Source: JBDREF01 sp043820045 (GTDB lineage Bacteria; Planctomycetota; Phycisphaerae; Sedimentisphaerales; Anaerobacaceae). From it: DNA of 11,231 nucleotides. The stretch is from positions 1 through 11,231 of the forward strand of contig JBDREF010000426.1 of NCBI GenBank assembly GCA_043820045.1, read 5' to 3'. A model generated the notes under the pieces. That model saw only the letters and a list, made by a program, of their open reading frames with translations. It had not been told where the DNA came from and made no database searches. Shown piece after piece: positions 1 to 7,267 of this stretch. How positions within the stretch are numbered: the first letter of the stretch is position 1; every line of letters begins with the position of its first letter. Made by a program: the position numbers and the translations under genes.

Positions 1-2647
1 GCCCAAGTGGCGGCTGATCGCTCGCGACGCCTTCAACGGCAAGCAGCTCTGGGAGCGGAACATCGAACTCTGGCATCCGCACCTGTGGCGGCTCAAGAGC
101 GGTCCGCAGATGTTGGCCCGCCGGCTCGTGGCAGTAGGCGATCGGGTGTATGTAACCATGGGCATAGATGCACCGCTGTCGGCGCTGGATGCAGCCACGG
201 GCAAGACAATCCGCACCTATGACGGCACAAAGGCGACCGAGGAGATACTCTGCTCCGACGGTGTGCTGATCCTGTCGGTCGCCGGGGAAGGTCAGCCTCT
301 GCGCAGCGATCCTGCGAAACGTTACGCCACGTTAACCGAAATGAATGACGACGTCACGAATCCCCTGTGGACACAGGCGCCGCGGACCATAATGGCGATC
401 GATGCCGACTCGGGCCGGGTGCTCTGGAGCAGAAAATCGGAACTGGTCTCGCTGTCGCTGGCGGCCGATAGCCGGCGAGTCCTCTTCCACGACGGTGAGA
501 AGATCAGGTGCCTCGACCGTCAAACCGGGCAGCCGCTGTGGACATCGGAGCCGGTGTCAAGGAAAGAAGGCATGAGAAGCTCCGGCGGCGCCACGCTGGT
601 TCTGTACGACGACGTGGTTCTCTACAGCGGGCAGGTCCCCGAGAAACCTAAGCAGCGCACCACGACCATGTTTGCCCTGTCGGCTGAAGACGGCAAGACG
701 CTGTGGCAGAATCCGCACCACCCGTGCGGGCACATGGGCACGCCGGACGACATTCTGGTTGCCGGGGGACTGGTGTGGAACGGCGCCGTGGCTCAGGGCT
801 CCGATTCCGGCACAATGACCGGCCGCGACTTGCACACGGGTGAAGTCAAAAGTGAGTTTACGCCCGACGTGGAGACCCACTGGTTCCACCATCGCTGCTA
901 CCGGGCCAAGGCGACCGATAAGTACCTGCTCTTCTCGCGAACCGGAATCGAATTTATCGACTACGCCGCCGAGCACTGGATCTGTAATCACTGGGTCCGC
1001 GGCGCGTGCAGTTACGGCATCATGCCGTGCAACGGGCTCATCTATGCACCGCAGCACCCGTGCGCATGCTACATCGAAGCTAAGCTATATGGCTTCACCG
1101 CCCTGGCGCCGCCCTCGCCAACGGCGCAGCCGCGTCGCGAAGTGCCTGATGCCGAGCGTCTCATGCGCGGACCGGCCTACGGTGCGCGCCTCGCATCTCA
1201 GGCCGCAGATATGAAACCGGATGATTGGCCAACGTTCCGGCACGATGCCCAGCGCAGCGGGGCCGTGAAAACAACGGTCCAACCTACCGACCTGAAGCGG
1301 ACGTGGGCCACTAAGCTTGGCGGCAAACTCAGCACACCTGTCGTCGCCGACGGTAAACTGTTCGTCGCCTCGGCCGATGTCCATGGCGTGCACGCACTTA
1401 GTGCCTCGACAGGTGAGCGGTTGTGGACCTTCACGGCCGGCGGTCGTATCGATTCGCCGCCTACAATCTGGAAAGGCCGTGCACTCTTTGGATCTGCCGA
1501 CGGCCACGTTTACTGCCTGAGCGCAATCGATGGTAAGCTCGTGTGGCGGTATCGCGCCGCGCCGGAGGATCACCGGATGATGGCCCTCGAGCAGATTGAG
1601 TCGGTGTGGCCGGTGCACGGCAGCGTGCTGGTTCAGAACGATGTGCTCTACTGCGTCGCCGGCCGTTCGATGTTTGTCGATGGCGGGCTGCGGCTGCTGC
1701 GCCTCGATCCGGCCACGGGACGCAAGCTATCCGAGACAATCCTCGACGATAAGGACCCCGAAACCGGGGAGAACCTCCAGGCCCATATCCAGGGCCTCAA
1801 CATGCCCGTGACGCTACCCGATATCCTGTCCAGCGACGGCAAGTACGTGTACATGAGATCACTGCCATTTAGTCTGGAAGGCAAACGCAAGTTCGTCGCC
1901 TACGTGCCGGTCAAGGAACAACAGGGCGACGACCTGCACCTGTTCTGCCCGACGGGCTTCCTCGACGATTCGCTGTGGCACCGGACCTACTGGGGCTACG
2001 GCCGCGCGTGGGCGTCGGGCGCCGGCGGCTACCACCAGGCCGGTCGTGTTATTCCCGCCGGTCGGCCGCTTGTGTTCGACGACGAAATGGTCTATGGCTA
2101 TGGCCGGCTCTGGCAGTACTATCGCTGGACAACGCCGCTCGAGTTCAGCCTGTTCGCCGCGAAAAAGCAACCGGAGATTGTCAAGGCGGGCACCGAGAAG
2201 AAGACGGTCAAGAAAGACGGCAAGAGGGTCGGGTCGAAAGCATTGCCGGTTACGCGATTCGTGCAAGACTGGTCCGGCGACGTCGCAATACAGATCACTT
2301 CCATGGTGCTGACGGACAACGCGCTCTTCGCTGCCGGTCCGCCCGATGTGGAAGACGAAGAGGAATCCGTCAAGACACTGCTCGATGCCGGCACACAGAA
2401 GAAGCTTGCCGAGCAATCGGCCGCCTTCGAGGGCAAGCGAGGCGCGTTACTATTAGCCGTCTCTCGAAAGGACGGACAGAAGCTCGCAGCCTATCGCCTG
2501 GACTTCGTCCCGCGATTCGATGGTCTGATCGCAGCCAACGGCAGACTCTACGTCTCGACCCTTGGCGGGGAGGTGCTTGCCTTCAGCGGCGAGCAAGGTC
2601 AGCCGCTTCGGCCAGCCGAAGATATCGTCGTAGCTGCGAGTAATTAG
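1..2647 (+). CDS. PQQ-like beta-propeller repeat protein (5' end outside window)
   Basis: The reading frame is open from the first bases (codons start at base 2) to a TAG at 2645-2647, so about 881 residues are visible and the true start is upstream. The ATG at 110 is internal: the codons before it (e.g. DAFNGKQLWERN) already encode a propeller blade. Repeated blade motifs of the type 'ALDAATGKTI', 'CLDRQTGQPLW', 'ALSASTGERLWTF' and 'CLSAIDGKLVWRY' are typical of PQQ/BamB-like beta-propellers. A new propeller block begins near 1211 with DWPTFRHDAQRSG. A Cys-rich stretch (about 983-1070, WVRGACSYG...HPCACY) occurs in related planctomycete proteins, from memory. Two Lys/Glu-rich segments near 2155-2240 and 2340-2440 look like surface loops. 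Blades of this family can bind PQQ or act as scaffolds; no dehydrogenase active site could be assigned, so the enzymatic role is unknown. Export is likely by family but the N-terminus is not visible. It converges with the oxidoreductase gene. Confidence 0.9.
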   Translation, partial: PKWRLIARDAFNGKQLWERNIELWHPHLWRLKSGPQMLARRLVAVGDRVYVTMGIDAPLSALDAATGKTIRTYDGTKATEEILCSDGVLILSVAGEGQPLRSDPAKRYATLTEMNDDVTNPLWTQAPRTIMAIDADSGRVLWSRKSELVSLSLAADSRRVLFHDGEKIRCLDRQTGQPLWTSEPVSRKEGMRSSGGATLVLYDDVVLYSGQVPEKPKQRTTTMFALSAEDGKTLWQNPHHPCGHMGTPDDILVAGGLVWNGAVAQGSDSGTMTGRDLHTGEVKSEFTPDVETHWFHHRCYRAKATDKYLLFSRTGIEFIDYAAEHWICNHWVRGACSYGIMPCNGLIYAPQHPCACYIEAKLYGFTALAPPSPTAQPRREVPDAERLMRGPAYGARLASQAADMKPDDWPTFRHDAQRSGAVKTTVQPTDLKRTWATKLGGKLSTPVVADGKLFVASADVHGVHALSASTGERLWTFTAGGRIDSPPTIWKGRALFGSADGHVYCLSAIDGKLVWRYRAAPEDHRMMALEQIESVWPVHGSVLVQNDVLYCVAGRSMFVDGGLRLLRLDPATGRKLSETILDDKDPETGENLQAHIQGLNMPVTLPDILSSDGKYVYMRSLPFSLEGKRKFVAYVPVKEQQGDDLHLFCPTGFLDDSLWHRTYWGYGRAWASGAGGYHQAGRVIPAGRPLVFDDEMVYGYGRLWQYYRWTTPLEFSLFAAKKQPEIVKAGTEKKTVKKDGKRVGSKALPVTRFVQDWSGDVAIQITSMVLTDNALFAAGPPDVEDEEESVKTLLDAGTQKKLAEQSAAFEGKRGALLLAVSRKDGQKLAAYRLDFVPRFDGLIAANGRLYVSTLGGEVLAFSGEQGQPLRPAEDIVVAASN

Positions 2648-2688
2648 AAACCGCAGGCGTAGTGGCCGGAGTCCCGGCGAGCCGGCAT

Positions 2689-4026
2689 TCAGATCATGTC
2701 GTAATCGTAGGGTTTCCGCATCTGGCGGGCAACCCATCCGTTCGCTTCGGCGTCATTGACGAACTGCTCCCTGGCCGGGTCCCAGTTCAGCTTCCTGCCC
2801 AGGCGAATCGCGATCACGCCCAGGTGACACAGGCTCGCAGAGCGGTGCCCCGTCTCCGCGGGACAGATTGGAGCTTCCCTCGACTTCACACAGTTAATGA
2901 AGTTGCCCATGTGGTTGTTACTAAGATAGACACGTTTGGCATCTTCGGGCAGTTTCTCGGTGAGAATCTGCCGGTCGTTGGCCTTGATCTCGCCTCGCGT
3001 AACCCAGATCCAGCCGTCGGAGCCGTGGAACTTGATGCCGTGCTGCTGGCCGTTGGGGTCCTTGACTCCGCCGTGCCACTCGCTGGCCGTGGTGCTCTTG
3101 CACGTGTGGACGACGCCATTGGCGTAGGTATATGTCACTTCGTACTCGCTGGCCGCGGTGAAACCGCCGGGGATCATATCGACAAGTTGCTTACCATCTA
3201 TACTGACGGGACCGGAGCGGTCCATGTCCAGGGCCCAGAGAACTATGTCGTTATGGTGGGCGCCCCAGTCGGTCATCGTGCCGCCGGAATAGTCCCACCA
3301 GTAGCGGAAGCTGAAGTGCGTCCGCTCTTTGACATATTCGACTTTGGGCGTCTGGCCGAGCCAGAAATTATAGTCAAATCCTTCCGGGACCGGTGAAGTC
3401 TTAAATGGCCCCTGTCGCAGACCGGCGGGGAGCCAGACTTCGACGCTTTGAATTTTCCCGATTCGCCCATTGCGGACAAGATCGCAGGCCAAGCGGAAAT
3501 GAACACTGCTGCGCTGCTGAGTGCCGGTTTGGAGCACCTGCTTCGTTTGCCGCTGGACTTCGACAAGCCGTTTACCTTCGTCGATGGTGAGGGTCAGAGG
3601 CTTCTCGCAGTAAATGTCTTTGCCGGCCTTCATGGCAGCCATGCTGACCAACGTGTGCCAGTGGTCAACTGTGCCGCAGATTACGGCATCGACATCTTTC
3701 CGCTCCAGGAGCTTGCGAAAGTCGGTGTAACCTTCGGCTCCGGGGAAATCTTTTTGAGCTGCCGCCAGGTGGCCGGCGTCAACGTCGCATAAGGCGACGA
3801 TCTGGCCGTATCTCTCGGCATTTCTGGCATCGCCCCTGCCTTGCCCGCCACAGCCAATTAGTGCAAGGTTGACTTTCTCGCTGGGCGGCAGAGACTCCGG
3901 CCGCCGGCTCGTCTGTTGACCGGCGCACTCGTCTGCGGACCAGAGAGGAAGTGACGAAGCGGCGGCCGCTGCACCTGCGGCCCTGAGGAAACTGCGACGC
4001 GAAGTATTAAGGCTGTTAGTCTTCAT
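2689..4026 (-). CDS. Gfo/Idh/MocA family oxidoreductase, Tat-exported
   Basis: This 445-residue protein is probably an NAD(P)-dependent sugar or polyol oxidoreductase acting outside the cytoplasm. The N-terminus has a twin-arginine signal (SRRSFLR at residues 9-15, followed by an Ala-rich hydrophobic stretch to about 29). The Rossmann nucleotide-binding loop is IGCGGQGRG (57-65), with an acidic end to the second strand (CDVD, 80-83). The family hallmark EKP is at 141-143. The C-terminal domain carries GGTMTDWGAHHND (248-260), where the His pair probably contributes to the active site. The C-terminal WDPAREQFVNDAEAN is typical of the bacterial Tat-type subfamily. The ATG at 4026 has an AGGAG Shine-Dalgarno 6-8 nt upstream, which supports the start. 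It lies 81 bp downstream of the pectate lyase-like gene on the same strand, so co-transcription is likely. The substrate cannot be read from the sequence. Confidence 0.93.
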   Translation of the reverse strand: MKTNSLNTSRRSFLRAAGAAAAASSLPLWSADECAGQQTSRRPESLPPSEKVNLALIGCGGQGRGDARNAERYGQIVALCDVDAGHLAAAQKDFPGAEGYTDFRKLLERKDVDAVICGTVDHWHTLVSMAAMKAGKDIYCEKPLTLTIDEGKRLVEVQRQTKQVLQTGTQQRSSVHFRLACDLVRNGRIGKIQSVEVWLPAGLRQGPFKTSPVPEGFDYNFWLGQTPKVEYVKERTHFSFRYWWDYSGGTMTDWGAHHNDIVLWALDMDRSGPVSIDGKQLVDMIPGGFTAASEYEVTYTYANGVVHTCKSTTASEWHGGVKDPNGQQHGIKFHGSDGWIWVTRGEIKANDRQILTEKLPEDAKRVYLSNNHMGNFINCVKSREAPICPAETGHRSASLCHLGVIAIRLGRKLNWDPAREQFVNDAEANGWVARQMRKPYDYDMI

Positions 4027-4107
4027 GATTCTCTCCTGAAAAATGCGTTAGCTCACCCCATTCCTTGTAATACCCGACCAAACATAACCTTCTTTTGCCC
4101 TCCTCTT

Positions 4108-5553
4108 TCACCGTGTTGCAGCCAGATACTCGCTCAGTGTCCCGACGTTGGCGATGAAGGTTTGGCAATTGATAACCCGCCGTGCGGGGCCGTCCTTGTC
4201 ATCGTTTATCAATCGGCCGGGCTCGACCCAGCGGCCCTGTTCGTCCAGGCTTTCGATGATCGACCTGATGCGGGCCGCCAGAGCCTGGCTCATGCGCGGC
4301 CGTGAAGTTTTCTCCGGCTGTTTGAGCTTGGCCGGATCAGTGGCAAGGAGACGCTCGTACTCATTGGCGATGCTATCAAGTCCATAGGAGGTCTTGAAGG
4401 CGTAGTGCGTGGGCGTGTCGGCATCGCTGTAGGTAAGCTTGTAGTCGTCTCTCGTGAAGTAAAGCGGCCGGTTGGTCTTCAGTTCGTAGAACCGAGCCAG
4501 GCGGCCGTCGGGCAGCCGCGAGCTGCGCAGGTATTCCATGGCTCGGGGTATCGGCTCGATATATTTCTTCTTGCCGGTCGCGCGGTAAAGCACCATTAAT
4601 ATCCGCATCACTCCCTGTGACTCACCCCCGGTTACGGCGGGCGGCTCGAACTTTCGAGCCCAAACCGGGTGCATGTCCGCATCGTACTGCTGCGCCCATG
4701 CGGGCTGGGGCTCGGGCATCTGGGCAAGCAGGATGAAATCGCCCGCCTTCTCCGCCGCAGCCTGGTATCTCGCATCGCCGTAGGTCTCGAACGCTTCCAG
4801 CATGGTCGTGATCGTATCGGCAATAGTATTGTCATTGAACGTATAGAAACTTCTGTAGTCCCGGTTAGGATAGGTCCACGACCACGAGTCAGGATAGCCG
4901 GCTTTCTTGACCGGAAATTTCGCCGGATCAGGAGGAGCACTGAACCGCTGGGGCCAGGCGCCGTTGGGGTATTGGACTTTCAGAAGAGTGGAAAGGGCAA
5001 ACTGTGTTGCTTCATGGATCTTCTCATCCTTAAAATCCAGCGCCCGATCGACCCGCATCAGCAGGCGTATGGCTGACTGCGTGTTGTCATCATCCAGCGT
5101 GCTGACATTGCGGGCTCCTTCCCTTGAAGGGTCAATCCGATAGGCATATCGCTGTCGCCGCTGCGGTTCGAACTCAATACGGTAATCCCAGCCGCCGGAC
5201 CGCAGTTGACCTCGAACAAGGGCGCGGGCGGCATCTCCGGCGACGCTGAGATAGTACGGATCGCCGGTCGCCTCGTAGGCGGTCAGAAAAACCATACCGA
5301 CCGAAGGCGTGCCCGGAGGCTGGACCCAGACCGTGGTATCGGTCGCCTCGCCCTCCCCTTCACGGGCAGTCAGGTCCTCGCTATAGCGCCACAGGTAGCC
5401 GCCCTCTGTCGAAACATCGGTACGAAAGTAATCCGTGGCTCGGCGCAGCGTTTCGGCGGCCTTGTCTTTCAGTACTGCCTCGCCTGCGGTCGCCGCTTTG
5501 GGCAGCAGGCTTATGCCAATTACACTCAATGTGAGAAGTATGCGATAGATCAT
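4108..5553 (-). CDS. Secreted pectate lyase-like protein (PL10 / pectic acid lyase family)
   Basis: This 481-residue protein starts with a short signal peptide (hydrophobic residues 4-17, likely cleavage after ATA/TAG near 22-24). The middle resembles PL10 pectic acid lyases, which cleave polygalacturonate by beta-elimination in an (alpha/alpha) toroid fold. Supporting motifs are QYPNGAWPQ (194-202), YTFNDNTIADT (237-247), AWAQQYDADMHPVWARKFEPP (spanning 285-305) and ARFYELKTNRPLYFTRDD (353-370). The last corresponds to the conserved RFY...NRP...RDG block of the family, with D in place of the final G. An extra N-terminal helical region (about 25-180) with GGYLWRYSEDL and DDDNTQSAIRLL looks like additional toroid helices and makes the protein longer than the minimal catalytic domain. 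The ATG at 5553 has only a weak upstream purine stretch (CAGGATAGG). It is first in a probable two-gene operon with the oxidoreductase. A divergent glycosyl-processing enzyme of the same fold remains possible. Confidence 0.8.
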   Translation of the reverse strand: MIYRILLTLSVIGISLLPKAATAGEAVLKDKAAETLRRATDYFRTDVSTEGGYLWRYSEDLTAREGEGEATDTTVWVQPPGTPSVGMVFLTAYEATGDPYYLSVAGDAARALVRGQLRSGGWDYRIEFEPQRRQRYAYRIDPSREGARNVSTLDDDNTQSAIRLLMRVDRALDFKDEKIHEATQFALSTLLKVQYPNGAWPQRFSAPPDPAKFPVKKAGYPDSWSWTYPNRDYRSFYTFNDNTIADTITTMLEAFETYGDARYQAAAEKAGDFILLAQMPEPQPAWAQQYDADMHPVWARKFEPPAVTGGESQGVMRILMVLYRATGKKKYIEPIPRAMEYLRSSRLPDGRLARFYELKTNRPLYFTRDDYKLTYSDADTPTHYAFKTSYGLDSIANEYERLLATDPAKLKQPEKTSRPRMSQALAARIRSIIESLDEQGRWVEPGRLINDDKDGPARRVINCQTFIANVGTLSEYLAATR

Positions 5554-5663
5554 AGTGGTCGGCCCTATCCTGAATCAACGCCCAACTATCTCAGCAGTTG
5601 CCTTGAGAACCTGTCCGTTAGAAATGCGGGTTAACAATGACAAGTTTCAAGAAATCGTACCAA

Positions 5664-5737
<74 letters not shown>

Positions 5738-5757
5738 TTCATACCCTAAGTGCTTTC

Positions 5758-5787
5758 ACTATAACAACTTTCCTAAAACGCTGTCAA
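5758..5787 (-). promoter_or_regulatory. Sigma70-type promoter of tRNA-Arg
   Basis: On the minus strand a perfect -35 TTGACA (5782-5787) is separated by 18 nt from a -10 TATAGT (5758-5763). Transcription would start near 5751, leaving a leader of about 14 nt before the tRNA. The motif lies between the IS right end and the tRNA, so the tRNA keeps its own promoter despite the insertion. Confidence 0.75.
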
Positions 5788-5840
5788 CGCTTTTTAACGG
5801 TCACAAGGCTACTGCAACACTTTTGCAACAGATTATACCC

Positions 5841-6812
5841 CTACCCATTGTCAAGACAGAAAACTGGAGTTTCTAAGGTAGACTCATCACCGTGTATTAC
5901 AGCAGTTGGAACGGAGGGAGCCCGAAGGGCGACCGGAGTGCCAACTGCTACGCCGTACATTTCGGCGGGGGTATTGTAACCCAACGCTTCATGCAATCTA
6001 TCGTTATTATAAAGCTCAAAATATCGGCCAAGGTAATACCTGGCCTCAGCTACCGTCTGATAGTCCCGCAGATAAACCTCCTCAACTTTTACTGTTCGCC
6101 ATAAACGCTCCGAAAAAATATTATCAAATACACGACCTTTGCCGTCCATGCTGATTTGAACACCAGCATCCAGCAATATTTTTGTAAATTCTATCGAGGT
6201 AAACTGGCTGCCCTGGTCCGTATTGAAAACCTGCGGTCTGCCAAAGCTAAGAGCCTGTTTCAAAGCATCAACACAAAAATCCGGTTCCAGTGTAACCGAT
6301 ACTTCCCAGGATAGAACGTAACGGCTGAACCAGTCAATTATCGCTGTTAGATAAACCCAGCCGCGGTACATACGAATATATGTTATATCCGAAGACCAGA
6401 CTTGATCGGCTTGTTCAATCTGTACATCTTTAAGCAGGTACGGATATATCCTGTGTTGCTTGTCCGCTATGCTCAAAGAGCGTTTTCGTCGCGGATAAAC
6501 GGCTTCTAAGCCCATTTGACGCATCAGCCGGCGAACTCTCTTATGATTGACGGAATGACCTTGACGAGACAGCCATGCGGTCATCTTGTTAATTCCGTAA
6601 AATGGTGTCTCGATATATTGTTCGTCTATCAATTTCATTAACTGCTCGTTATACGATGTTCCACCACAAGGTTTATAATATAAACTGCTCCGATTCAGTC
6701 CCAATAATTCACACTGCCGATAAATCGATATCCTTGTGTGGCCCGGCTCAATCGATTTCCGCTTTTGCTCAAGTGTCAAATCCGGATTTTTTTTTAAGCC
6801 AGTCGAGCTCAA
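5841..6812 (-). CDS. IS3-family transposase OrfB (DDE catalytic part)
   Basis: This is the catalytic half of the transposase, 323 codons from a TTG at 6812 that is probably not a real start. Homology to fused relatives begins around the KKN at the A-run (6786-6794). An HTH_21-like region (ISIYRQCELLGLNRSSLYY, 28-46; KMTAWLSRQGHSVNHKRVRR, 76-95) precedes the rve integrase core. The DDE triad is visible: D142 in VWSSDITYI, D199 in VFNTDQGSQFT and E235 in FDNIFSERLWRTVK. The D-E spacing of 35 residues matches the IS3 pattern. The frame ends at TAG 5841-5843 after passing through the terminal repeat, so the last few codons probably lie in flanking DNA. The core is intact, without stops. Relative to orfA the frame is +1 (or -2), not the usual -1. 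Confidence 0.93.
   Translation of the reverse strand: MSSTGLKKNPDLTLEQKRKSIEPGHTRISIYRQCELLGLNRSSLYYKPCGGTSYNEQLMKLIDEQYIETPFYGINKMTAWLSRQGHSVNHKRVRRLMRQMGLEAVYPRRKRSLSIADKQHRIYPYLLKDVQIEQADQVWSSDITYIRMYRGWVYLTAIIDWFSRYVLSWEVSVTLEPDFCVDALKQALSFGRPQVFNTDQGSQFTSIEFTKILLDAGVQISMDGKGRVFDNIFSERLWRTVKVEEVYLRDYQTVAEARYYLGRYFELYNNDRLHEALGYNTPAEMYGVAVGTPVALRAPSVPTAVIHGDESTLETPVFCLDNG
5849..5882 (+). repeat. Terminal inverted repeat of the IS3 element (3' end of transposase, IRR)
   Basis: It contains AAAACTGG and TAAGGTAGA separated by 6 nt, mirrored at the other end of the element. It begins with TG followed by a small palindrome TGTCAAGACA. The orfB coding sequence runs right through it, so the transposase C-terminus is encoded within the repeat. 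Confidence 0.7.
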
Positions 6813-7059
6813 CTTTCAACTGGCCTATCTGCTGATATAATTGTGACGTCAATGCCTCTTGATCCTGCTGTTCATTTTGCCGTCGGCAGGAAAATATATC
6901 CGGCAGCGATTCAAGCAATTGCTTTTTCCACTTGGCAATCTGGCTCGGATGGACCTCGTACTGACTGGCCAGCTCAGATATCGTCTTGTCGCCTTTTGCA
7001 GCGGCTAAGGCTACTTTTGCCTTGAATGCCGAACTGTGATTACGTCTTTTGTTTTTCAT
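6769..7059 (-). CDS. IS3-family transposase OrfA (HTH DNA-binding part)
   Basis: This 96-residue protein binds the IS ends and supplies the N-terminal half of the OrfAB transposase. A helix-turn-helix covers about residues 24-46 (DKTISELASQYEVHPSQIAKWKK), followed by a Leu-rich coiled coil (about 70-90, QIGQLKVELDWLKKK). I chose the ATG at 7059 because an AGGAG Shine-Dalgarno stands 8 nt upstream; the frame is open back to a TTG at 7098 without such a site. It overlaps orfB, and the overlap contains nine consecutive A (minus strand, 6795-6787) just after the Leu codon of WLKKK, a natural slippage site. It ends at TGA 6769-6771. Confidence 0.9.
   Translation of the reverse strand: MKNKRRNHSSAFKAKVALAAAKGDKTISELASQYEVHPSQIAKWKKQLLESLPDIFSCRRQNEQQDQEALTSQLYQQIGQLKVELDWLKKKSGFDT
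6787..6795 (-). promoter_or_regulatory. A9 slippage run joining orfA and orfB
   Basis: On the minus strand nine consecutive A follow CTT in the orfA/orfB overlap. IS3 elements commonly make OrfAB by -1 translational frameshifting on A-rich heptamers. Here a -1 shift would read ATC CGG ATT and then TGA, so it would not reach orfB. Removing one A (or adding two), as RNA polymerase slippage on a homopolymer can do, joins the frames as WLKK-NPDLTLEQ. Function is inferred. Confidence 0.6.
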
Positions 7060-7099
7060 AAATCTGTCTCCTGAATACGTTATCGTCTCAGGCGACAAA

Positions 7100-7136
7100 T
7101 CTACCTTAACTATGCGCCCAGTTTTTGGGGAGTATT
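7100..7136 (-). repeat. Terminal inverted repeat of the IS3 element (5' end of transposase, IRL)
   Basis: It contains TCTACCTTA and CCAGTTTT separated by 9 nt, inverted relative to the other end (6 nt spacing there). The outermost bases (GGGGAGTATT on the plus strand) match the other end poorly, so the exact tip is uncertain. Confidence 0.65.
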
Positions 7137-7175
7137 ATACTCTTAGGCAGTTGTCTTGCGTGCAGGATTTAGAAA

Positions 7176-7246
7176 TGGAGACGAAGGGAATCGAACCCTC
7201 ATTTCCGCGATGCGACCGCGGCGTGCTCCCGTTACACTACGTCCCC
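7176..7246 (-). tRNA. tRNA-Ala (anticodon CGC)
   Basis: On the minus strand 71 nt form a cloverleaf. The acceptor is GGGGACG with CGTCTCC and discriminator A. The third pair is G-U (G3-U70), the identity element of alanine tRNAs. The D arm is GTGTAACGGGAGCAC. The anticodon stem is CCGCG/CGCGG with loop GTCGCAT, giving anticodon CGC for GCG codons. The T arm is GAGGG TTCGATT CCCTT. CCA is not encoded. The loop is closed by an unusual G32/U38 combination, and the D loop and variable loop are short, but U33, A37 and all stems are intact. Confidence 0.9.
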
Positions 7247-7267
7247 AGGATCACATTTTGCCTTGCT

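Larger units (their letters stand above)
5849..7136 (-). mobile_element. IS3-family insertion sequence
   Basis: The element of about 1.29 kb contains orfA and orfB of an IS3-family transposase on the minus strand, bounded by imperfect inverted repeats. The paired blocks are AAAACTGG (5860-5867) with CCAGTTTT (7118-7125), and TAAGGTAGA (5874-5882) with TCTACCTTA (7100-7108). It is visibly AT-richer than the surrounding protein genes. The outer boundaries are estimated by symmetry: the left side can be placed at a TG (5849-5850) as expected for IS3 ends, but the right side lacks a matching CA, so ends may be off by several bases. No convincing 3-4 bp target duplication was found at these boundaries. 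A 7-bp direct repeat ATTATAC lies near both ends (5832-5838 and 7134-7140). Confidence 0.88.

Noticed and set aside
557..1057. Long antisense open frame (166 codons) opposite the beta-propeller gene, and similar ones at 1085-1618 and 1859-2416
   Set aside because: These are high-GC shadow frames of a clear coding sequence; the translations show no recognisable domain, and the sense frame has unambiguous propeller repeats.
2665..2678. Hairpin GCCGG-AGTC-CCGGC between the two convergent genes, as a bidirectional terminator
   Set aside because: The stem is only 5 bp and no T run follows on either strand; GC-rich chance pairing is equally likely.
2662..3396. Plus-strand open frame of 244 codons opposite the oxidoreductase gene, and 3448-3792 (114 codons)
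   Set aside because: They lie wholly within the antisense of a well-supported Gfo/Idh/MocA gene; no domain or ribosome binding site supports them.
5554..5663. Possible terminator or promoter between tRNA-Arg and the pectate lyase-like gene
   Set aside because: No stable hairpin with a T run and no well-spaced -35/-10 pair was found by eye, although one or the other must exist functionally.
5832..5854. Outward promoter formed by TTGACA in the IS end and TATAAT in the flank, reading towards tRNA-Arg
   Set aside because: The spacer is only 11 nt, too short for sigma70. The tRNA has its own well-spaced promoter at 5758-5787.
7060..7098. TTG at 7098 as the start of OrfA, adding 13 residues
   Set aside because: The ATG at 7059 has an AGGAG site 8 nt upstream and matches the usual basic N-terminus of IS3 OrfA; the TTG has no such site.
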